In this document: piece by piece, positions 1 to 8,236 of the stretch | Position numbering within the stretch: position 1 is the first letter of the stretch | How the letters are laid out: each line of letters begins with the position of its first letter | From: Candidatus Peribacteria bacterium | GTDB taxonomy: Bacteria; Patescibacteria; JAEDAM01; Absconditabacterales; Absconditicoccaceae | Assembly: GCA_031280545.1 (NCBI GenBank) | Contig: JAITGP010000005.1 | Location: 1-8,882 of the forward strand | DNA length: 8,882 nucleotides | Direction of reading: 5' to 3' | Made by a program: the position numbers and the translations under genes | The notes under the pieces: generated by a model | What the model was told of the DNA's origin: nothing | Databases searched by the model: none | The model's input: the letters and a program-made list of their open reading frames with translations, nothing else

Positions 1-3000
1 CGGGAAAACGATCTGACTTATAGCTTTGTTTTTCATCATTTGCGGGATCATTACAGGGGCGATCTGGATGCAATTACAAGTCTTCAGTGAATTACCTGAT
101 GTCAGCAAAGTCAAAGATATGACCTTTTCTCAGGCGACTATTATCACCGATAGAAATGGGATAGAACTCTACAAACTTTTTGATGAAAATAGAGAATATG
201 TAGACATTTCCGATATCAGTCAGCACATGATTGATGCAATTGTGGCGATCGAAGATCAGCGTTATCGGGAACACGAGGGCTTGGATCCATGGGGAATTTT
301 CCGTGCAGCTATCACCAGAAAGGGAGGAGCTTCCACTCTACCTCAGCAGTTGATGACTAATGTTTTCAATCTCAAAGCGGGGGTAGGGGCCTCTTTCACC
401 AAAAGAGTGGCTTACAAACTTCGTCAGATTGTCCTCTCCAAAAGGCTTAATACTACGCTCCAAAAACAGATCAAAGCTGAAAAATCTGGACTCTCCAATG
501 CGGAAATCAAAAGAGAGATGAAACTCGAAACCTTGGAGTTATATCTAAATTATATTGAGCTAGGAAATAATTCTTTTGGAATTGAAGCTGCCTCCAAAGC
601 CTATTTTGGAGTTTCTGCCTCTGGGCTCACGGTGCTACAATCAGCTATCTTAGCTTCTTTACCAAAAAGTCCAACTCTTTACAGTCCGCTCAAAGAAGAG
701 GGAAGGAAAAATTTGATGGGATATTTTACGATCACCGATGGTAGCGAAAAAACCTATCCTTTTGAAGGGAATCTAAAACAGGAGATTATCACCAAATTTA
801 GAGATGCCATCAAAAATGCTGATTTCTCCAGCAAAAAAGGAGATAATGCTTCCACCAGATTTTTGGTAGGATTAGGATCATTTTCTATCCTCTCAGAGGG
901 AAAAGAATATTATGTAAAATACACTAATGGAAGAAAAGATGTTGTCGTGAGCAGAATGTTTGATGATGACTATATTTCTGCAGAGGAGCTGAAACAAGCG
1001 TATATGGATGGACTCGATGTGACGTTCCAATCTAGTGCTTTCCCGATTAAAGCCCCGCATTTTGTGTTTTGGATCAAAGAACAACTAGAAAAACAATATG
1101 GAGAAGACGCTGTCCTCAAAGGGGGAATGATTGTAAAAACTACGCTTGACTACGCAATCCAGCAAAAAGCTGAAGAAGCCTTCAAAGCTAACGAAAGAAC
1201 TCTCTACTCCAACGGAGCCACCAATAGTTCAATGCTCTATATGGATACGAATAATGGAGATGTGCTTGCCTATATCGGATCCATTGATTATTTCAATGAC
1301 GAGATTCAGGGACAAAATGATATGGTACGTAAGCCTAGACAGTCAGGATCCTCTATCAAACCGTTATTATACGCTCTCGGATTTCAGAAACTTCCTCTCA
1401 CGATTGATACTCCGATTTATGATATCCCTTTCCAAGTAGGACCAGATAAACCAAATAATGCTGATGATAGATTTGAAGGAATACTCCCCTTAAAATATGC
1501 CCTTGGACATAGTAGAAATATTCCTTCCGTAAAACTTTTTGAAGCGGTAGGCGGTGAAGAAGTAGTAAAACCGTATTTCCAACAGCTCGGACTTTCTGGA
1601 ATTTTGACGAATCGAGATTATGGATATCCTTTGGCTTTAGGGGCAGGGGAGGTAACAATGCTAGAGCTCGCAGAAGCTTACTCGTATCTCACTACTTCCA
1701 CTCCAGCAGAACTCAATCCAATACTAGAGATTACTGCATCTGATGGTTCTCTGATTTATCAAAAGGAAATAAGAGAAAAAGAAACGGATTTAGTCCCAGA
1801 CGGAGTTAAATACTTGATGCGAAAAATCCTTTCTGATCCTAATAATAGGTTAGCAGGTTGGGTAAGTAAATTTAATGTTGCAGGACTCACCTATGCTCTC
1901 AAAACAGGAACTTCAAATGTAAAAACGGATAGAGGAAATCGTCCTAGAGATGGATGGTTAGCTGCCTACACCCCAGACAATTTGATTTTGATGCGAGCAG
2001 GAAACGCTAATGCTGCTCCAATGAATGCTAACGCTTTCGGAGGGACTATCCATGCCGATCCGATCAAACAGCTTTTTAAAGAACTCCTAGCAGGAAACTT
2101 TATCACCAATAGAGAAATCCCAAATCTGGATACTGCTACCTTGAGTATTTCTAAACTTACAGGAAAAGTTGCCACCGAAGATACTCCTACAGAATTGCAG
2201 GTTGCTACCGTAGGATACGCTCAAAACCTTCCTGCAACTCTAGAGGGAACGATCTCCTCTCTGGAATATGATGCATTATGTTTGGGCTTGGCTAGCCCGC
2301 TTACTCCTCAAGAACAACTCAAACAAGGATATGTCGTAGAAGGTCTATCTTCTTTTATGCCAAATCAGAGAGATGCAGAAGATATCAAACATTACTTCAA
2401 AGAGTCTGCTCTGGCTACTCCAACAGATACAGGATCTCGTACAACGTTGAGCCCTCTCCATATCCTGCGAGAATATCCGAAAGACTACTGTGAAAATAGA
2501 TCACTTGCCAAAGATGAAAATATCACGCTTTCTTTCCTCTCTCCTCAAAATACTTGGAAAGTCTCTTTCAAGCCAGAATTAATGTACTCTATCAAAAGTC
2601 CTGACTACTTGAAAACGATTACTGCTTTAATCGAAGGGGTCCCTGTCTTTACCAAAAATGTGGTAAGTACCAAAGAAGAATTAGCTTCTACGCTGTTGGA
2701 TCTTTCAAGTGTGGCTCCAGGAACGCATGACCTTACTCTCCAAGCCCTCACTACTGCAGGGACGATGAATCAATCTACTATTAGCATTACCGTCCAGTCT
2801 ACAGATACTGAATCTCCTTATTTTTCCAAGGAACAATCAAAAATCACCAGAACAGAAGGAGAGAATAAAGTGACACTGATCTTCAATGATAGTCTCTCTT
2901 CCGTTGTCGGGGGAACGGTTTCTGCAAATGGAGAAAAAATCCTCGATTTTCCAAGTAGAGTAGCAACCTTTACCACCACGGCAGACACCGTAGAAGTGAG

Positions 3001-3058
3001 CGTAAAAGACGCTTACGGTAATATCCTCAAGGAAACCATCGATCTTGCTAACTTATAA
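1..3058 (+). CDS. Class A penicillin-binding protein (bifunctional glycosyltransferase/transpeptidase), 5' truncated by the window edge
   Basis: This membrane-anchored enzyme polymerises lipid II into glycan strands and cross-links the stem peptides. The frame is open from base 2 and stops at TAA 3056-3058, giving 1018 visible residues. TGA at 14-16 is read as Gly inside an N-terminal membrane helix, so the true start lies to the left; the TTG at 26 is not a credible start. The GT51 domain shows [10 protein letters not shown] (catalytic Glu at 251-253), GGASTLPQQ, and [19 protein letters not shown]. The transpeptidase domain shows SSIK (catalytic Ser at 1349-1351), SRN at 1511-1519, and KTGTS from 1901. 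Beyond about nt 2500 there is a tail rich in predicted beta strands, probably one or two Ig-like domains. The tail and the form of the transpeptidase segment also suit a PBP1C-type relative, so the 1A versus 1C choice is open. The other roughly 70 glycines, counted by hand, use no TGA. uvrA follows after 25 bases. Confidence 0.95.
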
Positions 3059-3068
3059 TTATTTTACT

Positions 3069-3083
3069 CAGCATTCTCCCTCT
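3069..3083 (+). promoter_or_regulatory. Pyrimidine-rich leader abutting the uvrA start codon
   Basis: The 15 bases before ATG read cagcattctccctct. There is no GGAGG-like Shine-Dalgarno sequence in the 25-base spacer. The stretch closely resembles the leader of the exonuclease gene (cagccttctcttctta), so it may be a ribosome-recruiting element. That role is an inference. Confidence 0.45.
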
Positions 3084-6000
3084 ATGCCAACCCCTAAAAA
3101 ATCTGCAAAACCTGTAGATAAAACTCCTTCTTCTATGCAACTAACTCAAAAATCAGCTAAAAAGCTGACCGAAATCCCGTCTGACATGTTGTACGAAGAC
3201 TACGCTTCCCTTGCCGAGAAAATCGTCTTTCAAGGGGTAAAAACCAACAATCTCAAAGATATTGACCTCACCCTTCCCAAAAATAAAATCATCACCATTA
3301 CGGGAGTATCAGGAAGTGGAAAATCATCCCTTGCCTTTGATACGATTTACAAGGAGGGGCAATTTCGCTATATTGAAAGTCTTTCTAGTTATCTCCGTCA
3401 GTTTTTTAATCTTTGAGAAAGGCCCGATATCGAGTATTGTTCTGGCTTATCGCCAGCAATTGCGATAGAACAAAACAAGAGAGGGGGGAATAATAGAAGT
3501 ACCGTTGGGACGTTGACTGAACTTGATGATTATATCAGGTTGCTTTTTGCGAAGGTGGGGGATTGTTATTGTTATAACTGTGGAAATCCTATCAAGCCGC
3601 AGACGGTGGAGCTGATTATTTCACAGTTGCAGGAGCAGTATATGGGTAAAAAGCTCTATCTTTTGAAAGAGTCTGGAAGTCTGAATACCAAAGCTGATTT
3701 GCAAAAATTTGTGAAGAATAATAAACTGAAAGTAGAGAAAGGGACAGGATTTACGAGGTATCTCTTGATAGCTGAGACTGTTGCAGAAATATCAGTAAAA
3801 GAGGAATCCAAAGAAGAAGCCGTCACAGGAAAGAAAACAAAGAAGAAAAAAGCTGAATGAAGTGCATTTTCAGCCCCCATCGAATATTTTTACCTTGAAG
3901 ACCCTGTAGTAGCTGACGATTATTTCCCTTTGAAAGTATATGGAATTTATGATCGTGTGACATTAGAAGAGCAAAGAATACCAAGGTTAAAAGAGGATAT
4001 TATCAAGATTTTGGGAGAGAGTAAGAAGTTTTGAGTTTGGGTAAGTGAGATTACAGAAGATTTTAATAAGATTTCAGAAGAGGTATCGGAAGATACCACT
4101 AGTACCGAATTACTTTGAACATCAAATATTGAAATTTCAACGAAGAAAAATGGAAAACATAGGGACGCTTCGATAAAGCGTCTGAATACGAGTGAAGTGA
4201 GCGGAGGTCTTGACGCACCCAGCCCTATCCAGCGGTTTACTGATAAAATGTTCTGTCCAAACTGCAATATCACCTATCCTGAATTCACCACTCAGCATTT
4301 TTCTCCTAATAGGATAGAGGGGGCGTGTCCGCATTGTCACGGAATAGGGGAAGTCTTACAGGTAGATTTTGAAAAGATTATCGAGCCGAGCAGTCCACTC
4401 AAAGATGCGGTGCTTCCGCGAAGAGATAGCAATCTTGGACAAGCCATTCTCAGAAAGCTGGCTGAAAAATATTCAATGAATCTCGACAAATCTCGAGCAG
4501 AACAACCTGAGCGGTTTTTGCATATCGTGGTGTATGGAGATAACGAACTCCTACGTGTTCCCTCAGGTTGAAAATGGACAAGTATGTACTATCAGGGAAT
4601 GGAGGATATTATCAAAGAGCAGTACGCAAAAGGGCTTCTCACGGTAGATTTTCAAGCGATGTTGGACATGAAACCTTGTCCGGAGTGCTTTGGTTCTAAG
4701 TTGAAGAAAGAAAGTTTGCACGTCTTCCTGACACTTCCCAAAGAGGCTGCAAAGTCGGTAGAGGCGTTGCCGAGTTTCAAGAATTTTTTCATTATGCAGA
4801 AGGAATTGCCTTTTGCTCGTCCGCTGAATGACGGAAGGTTCAAAATCAATATTCGAGACTTACAAAAAATTCAGCTTTCAGAACTTTGAAACCTTTTACA
4901 ACTCTTCACTCATCATACTGAACATCCACAACTTCTCATCCAAAGAATTACAAAACCTCTTCTTGATAGAATTTCTACGATTGAAGAACTCGGACTTGCT
5001 TATCTGATGACGATTCGTCAAATTGATACCTTATCTGGTGGGGAGATTCAGAGGTTGAGACTAGCAAAACAACTGGGAAATAAACTGACAGGAATCGTGT
5101 ATGTGCTAGACGAACCGACGATTTGACTCGACCTTCCAGAGATTGAAAAGACGATAAAAGCCATTAGAAAGCTGAAAGCAATGGGGAATACGATTATCGT
5201 TGTGGAGCATAATGAAGAATTTATTCAGGCTTCTGATTGGGTGGTAGAAATTGGTCCGTGAGCTTGAGATTTTGGAGGAGATATGATTTTTAATGGACCT
5301 TACGAAGAGTTTTTAAAATCTGATGCCCTGACGGCGAAATATCTCCGTGGAGAGAAAAAAATCAAAGTGGATTTCGAACATTCGCCCTCCAATAAACGAG
5401 TAAAAATCCATAAAGCCTCCAAACATAACTTAAAATGAATTGATGTTTCATTAAATCTCGGAAGTTTTACGGTGATTACAGGGAGCTCAGGAGCAGGAAA
5501 AACGACCCTGATGTATACCACGCTCTTCCGTTTTCTCAACGATAAAGAAAAGTTTGTGCAGTCTTATATCAGACTTCAGCTCCTAAAAAAAGGCTTATCA
5601 CGAGAGGAAATTTTAGCCGCACCAGTGATGAGAGCGGAAGAATATGCCCATTTTGAAAATCTTGCTTTGCAGGAATTTTACAAGGATATCGCGGTGGATA
5701 AAATTCAGGGATATGAAGAGATTAAAAATACGATTTATGTAGACCAGACTTCGATAGGGAAAACGCCACGTTCGTGTCCTGCTACGTTTGTGAATGTGTT
5801 TGATAAAATTAGAGTGTTATATGCGGGAACGAGTGAGGCGAAGTATTTAGGCTTCAATAATAGCTATTTCAGCTTTAATTCTGATAAGGGTGCCTGTCCA
5901 TCTTGTAATGGATACGGATATAAAAAGATTGAATTACAGTTCTTACCTGATACCTATGTGCCTTGTGAGCTCTGCCACGGGAAGAGGTACAAACCAGAAA

Positions 6001-6419
6001 TTTTGGCGATAAAGTGGAGAGGAAAGACGATAGCTGAGGTGCTAGATATGTACATTTCTGACGCGTTGGAACATTTTCATGAGATTGACCATATTACCGA
6101 GGAATTGCAGTTGATGTGTGATATTGGGTTGGGGTATCTGAAAATGGGGCAGTCGGCACATACCCTTTCGGGAGGAGAGAGTCAAAGGCTGAAATTAGTC
6201 AAGCATTTATTGAAGGATTATCGTGGACATTCAGTGTATTTTCTCGATGAACCGACGGTGGGATTGCATATGCAGGATATTGAGAAATTGTTGCTTGTTC
6301 TCAAGGTGTTTTTGGAGAGGGGGGATACGATTTTGATGATTGAGCATGACCAGAGTATTTTGCAGTATGCGGATCATATTGTGAGGTTGGATAATGGGAA
6401 GTTGATTTCAAATGATTAA
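3084..6419 (+). CDS. uvrA: UvrA, excinuclease ABC subunit A (ten UGA-glycine codons)
   Basis: UvrA is the damage-sensing ATPase of nucleotide excision repair and loads UvrB. The frame runs 1111 residues to TAA if TGA is Gly; the TGAs are at 3414, 3858, 4032, 4116, 4569, 4887, 5124, 5259, 5265 and 5436. First ATPase: Walker [10 protein letters not shown] (residues 74-82), LSGGE near 650, and DEPTIGLD with its Gly from TGA. Second ATPase: Walker [10 protein letters not shown] (800-808), LSGGE near 1028, and DEPTVGLH. Zinc modules: Cys391/394/415/418 and Cys938/941/961/964. It is longer than the usual ~940 residues. The extra length is a Lys-rich N-terminal extension of about 50 residues, a charged stretch near 245-260 in the UvrB-binding region, and an insertion at about 355-382. 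The C-terminus stops shortly after the D-loop region and lacks the usual Gly-rich tail. ATG 3084 is preferred over TTG 3045, which would overlap the upstream gene. The gene sits 25 bases behind the penicillin-binding protein gene. Confidence 0.96.
4143..4230 (+). other. In-frame insertion inside uvrA ahead of the first zinc module
   Basis: The translated stretch, roughly [20 protein letters not shown] followed by [10 protein letters not shown], sits just before [11 protein letters not shown]. In ordinary UvrA proteins the segment equivalent to the latter follows almost directly after the UvrB-binding region. The DNA contains a perfect 7-bp hairpin (4164-4182) and a further gacgc at 4212-4216 that could pair with gcgtc at 4178-4182. 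It resembles a small palindromic element captured in frame, similar in principle to Rickettsia palindromic elements. That origin is an inference. Confidence 0.5.
4164..4182. repeat. Perfect inverted repeat within uvrA
   Basis: The arms gacgctt (4164-4170) and aagcgtc (4176-4182) are perfectly complementary around a 5-base loop, cgata. It lies in the middle of the proposed in-frame insertion. No T-run follows, so it is not a terminator. Confidence 0.8.
5124..5126 (+). other. UGA-glycine codon in the DEPTIG motif of UvrA ATPase 1
   Basis: TGA occupies the invariant Gly after the Walker B segment LDEPTI. The paralogous position in ATPase 2 of the same protein (6261-6263) is written GGA. This gives an internal, motif-level reading of TGA as glycine. 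Confidence 0.95.
5259..5267 (+). other. Two UGA-glycine codons within three codons in the UvrA PGAG loop
   Basis: The reading TGA GCT TGA falls in EIGPGAGDFGG, where bacterial UvrA proteins have the conserved PGAG sequence. Both glycines are supplied by TGA. Readthrough of two stops this close together is not credible, so this indicates sense reassignment. Confidence 0.95.
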
Positions 6420-6424
6420 TCATG

Positions 6425-6466
6425 TATATCACGTATTATTTATATCTCGTATTATTTATATCTCGT
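6425..6466 (+). repeat. 16-bp tandem repeat, about 2.6 copies
   Basis: Two full units, tatatcacgtattatt (6425-6440) and tatatctcgtattatt (6441-6456), differ at one base. A partial third unit, tatatctcgt, follows at 6457-6466. The array fills most of the spacer between the uvrA stop and the transporter start. The period is not a multiple of three, which argues against it being coding. It is AT-rich and could be an operator, a promoter region or simple slippage; the sequence alone does not decide. Confidence 0.85.
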
Positions 6467-6480
6467 TCCTTCCCTTCCCC
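6461..6480 (+). promoter_or_regulatory. Pyrimidine-rich leader abutting the transporter start codon
   Basis: The 20 bases before ATG 6481 are all C or T except one G, and no Shine-Dalgarno sequence is present. The start codon is followed by CCA, as at uvrA. This supports 6481 as the start and matches the leaders of uvrA and the exonuclease gene. Confidence 0.45.
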
Positions 6481-7641
6481 ATGCCACCACTCCCACGAAA
6501 AATCCTTCTTTTCAATACTTCCTATAGTATTTCCCTTTTGTTGATTACCCAATTTATCACCCTCTACTTACTAATCGGAGAAAGTGGAATCACAGGGGTC
6601 GCGAAAGGTGCGATTTTGATGTTCATCCTAACACTGCTTGGCTTTTACTGTACCAATCTTCTTACAAAATACTTTAAATTCAGCCATAAAACGCCGATTG
6701 TGATTTCATGAATAGTTGTTTTACTGATTGCTTTGATTTTCTTTTTCTTCCCTCAGTGGAGTCGATTTGCGTATGGATTACATGGATTGAATATCGGTTT
6801 TTACCGATCAGGATTAGCATTGATAAATCTCTACGATGTACACCATACCGTTAGACCCAAATATCTTGCTACCCAGCAGGCTTTGACCGGTATTTTAGGA
6901 ATCTGAATTTCTCTCCTGTGTGGATTTCTTTTCAGGGTTCGAGAGAGTCCAGCAGTCTATCAATTTATCTTTGGATTAATTCTGGTTTCTGGACTGATTA
7001 CAATTATTTTTGCTTCACTTGCTTCTACCACCAGCCATTTTGTTTCCCATTCTCTAACTTCCCTCAAACAGGCATTACACAAAATGGATTGGCTACGAAT
7101 CGTTGCGGTGGGATTATTCGGCGTAAGTGGAATGACTTCACAAATCAATGTAATTATCCCAAATACGATTGATATCAGTGAAGCAAATATCAGCTTTTTC
7201 TTGGCTGGGACGAAAATTATCTCTTTACTGACGGCATTTTTGATCGGAAGATATATGCAACACAAACACTATCCCAAAATTATGACTTATTCCATCATTA
7301 CCAGCCTTATCGCATTGGCAGTGCTGATTTGGCACTATACCATTACGGGATATATTATTTATATGCTGATCATCGCAATCAGTGCAGTTTTTATGAATTT
7401 ATCACAAGGGGTACTGAGCAATAGACGAGAAGAGTATATGAAAGCTGATAAACGAGCAATGACCTTGATTGGAGAAACAGCGATAGATATTGTGAGAGTA
7501 GGATTATCAGTGGTGTTATTGATTTTAGGGATGCATACGGTAAGTATTATTACAGGGAAAGTAATTCTGGCCGTGTTCATGGGGTGTCTCCTTACGGGGG
7601 CAGGATTGCTTGCGAGACAAGGGAAAAAAATGAAGTTGTAG
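6481..7641 (+). CDS. Multi-pass membrane protein, probable MFS-type transporter
   Basis: The product is 386 residues, ending in TAG, with TGA read as Gly at residues 77 (6709-6711) and 142 (6904-6906). By eye the chain holds about 12 hydrophobic segments separated by short basic loops, such as FRVRES, NRREEYMKADKR and the C-terminal RQGKKMKL. A longer polar stretch (about residues 185-208) separates two halves, as in major facilitator superfamily carriers. I see no motif that identifies a substrate. Both TGAs fall in membrane segments (VISGIVV and ILGIGIS), where Gly is plausible but not diagnostic. ATG 6481 is preferred: it lies after a CT-rich leader and puts the basic PLPRK just ahead of the first helix. 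ATG 6412 overlaps the uvrA stop and would translate through a tandem repeat. Whether it is co-transcribed with uvrA is unclear; the 61-base spacer contains the repeat. Another polytopic family, such as a flippase or exporter, is possible. Confidence 0.78.
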
Positions 7642-7656
7642 CTCAGATTTTCCCTT
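7619..7656. terminator. Possible bidirectional terminator hairpin between convergent genes
   Basis: The arms aagggaaaa (7619-7627) and ttttccctt (7648-7656) are perfectly complementary around a 20-base loop that contains the transporter stop codon. The A-rich 5' arm and T-rich 3' arm give a similar structure on both strands, which suits the convergent arrangement. The stem is weak and no clean T-run follows the stem on either side, so the call is tentative. Confidence 0.35.
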
Positions 7657-7683
7657 TCTCAAAACTTTTCTACAAATAATCTG

Positions 7684-8211
7684 TTATATCTCCATATCCT
7701 CCAAACACCCCATTTCTAAATACCTCTCAAACACTTGCAAGGTGACCACCGTGTCGCTCATTGCTCTGTGGGCTTGCTCATTGACAATACCAAAGTGCTG
7801 ACACACCGTTCAGAGCTTCTTATTGGGCAGGTCAGGGAGGTATTTTCTCGTTAATTTCATCGTACAAATCGTCTCATTCGTCAAATAGCTCTCAAAACAC
7901 TCATAATGATACCAGTTTAAAAATCTGTAATCGAAACTCACGTTATGCCCTACAATGATATCTTCGCCCAAAAAATCACAAAATTCTGGCATCACTGCGT
8001 TGATCATGGGTGCCTCCATAATCATTTCATTCGAAATCCCTGTCAGTTTTTCGATAAAGCTGGGAATATGTCTTTCGGGATTCACAAGGGTATGATATTC
8101 TTCTACCACTTTTTCCCCATCAAATCTTAGTGCTGCAATTTCCGTGATTCCATGGCGGGAAGGATGAAGTCATGTGGTTTCAAGATCGAGGACAACGTAG
8201 TGTTTAGACAT
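7684..8211 (-). CDS. DnaQ-like DEDDh 3'-5' exonuclease (Pol III epsilon/RNase T superfamily)
   Basis: This is a 175-residue stand-alone exonuclease domain, read from ATG at 8211 to TAA at 7684-7686. It would remove 3'-terminal nucleotides with two metal ions, either as a proofreading subunit or as a free DNA/RNA exonuclease. Visible Exo motifs are VVLDLETTG (Asp9, Glu11), NVSFDYRF (Asp94), and HRAMSD (His148 with Asp153 five residues on), which is the complete DEDDh set. Two TGA codons supply glycine: residue 14 of DxETTG (8170-8172) and residue 134 of the KKLGTVCQHFG segment (7810-7812). Both positions are normally Gly in this family, so they help fix the genetic code. Under the standard code only a middle fragment would be called. 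The gene starts 25 bases after fmt on the same strand. No polymerase or helicase domain is attached, and nothing in the window shows its substrate. Confidence 0.92.
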
Positions 8212-8227
8212 TAAGAAGAGAAGGCTG
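8212..8227 (-). promoter_or_regulatory. Pyrimidine-rich leader abutting the exonuclease start codon
   Basis: On the coding strand the 16 bases before ATG 8211 read cagccttctcttctta, with no Shine-Dalgarno sequence. The stretch shares a CAGCNTTCTC core with the uvrA leader, and both spacers are 25 bases long. Confidence 0.45.
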
Positions 8228-8236
8228 AAGTAAAAT

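Noticed and set aside
1146..1439. Plus-strand open frame inside the penicillin-binding protein gene in another reading frame
   Set aside because: It overlaps the transpeptidase active-site coding region, and its translation shows no domain or family resemblance.
3045..3083. uvrA start at TTG 3045
   Set aside because: It overlaps the end of the penicillin-binding protein gene and adds 13 residues unlike UvrA. ATG 3084 has the leader shared with the exonuclease gene.
3947..4340. Antisense open frames opposite uvrA
   Set aside because: They are low-complexity, hydrophobic or shadow-like translations of the complementary strand with no recognisable motif, and the sense strand encodes a conserved protein.
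3084..6419. uvrA as a pseudogene broken by multiple nonsense mutations
   Set aside because: The frame never shifts, no TAA or TAG occurs, every ATPase and zinc motif is intact, and the TGAs in recognisable motifs sit where Gly is expected. Neighbouring genes show the same pattern.
6412..6480. Transporter start at ATG 6412, overlapping the uvrA stop
   Set aside because: It would translate the 16-bp tandem repeat and add a hydrophobic stretch ahead of the basic PLPRK segment. ATG 6481 matches the leader pattern of the other genes.
7644..7683. 6-bp inverted repeat cagatt/aatctg flanking the convergent spacer
   Set aside because: The stem is short, AT-containing and has a 28-base loop, as expected by chance. 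The 9-bp pairing at 7619-7656 is the better terminator candidate.
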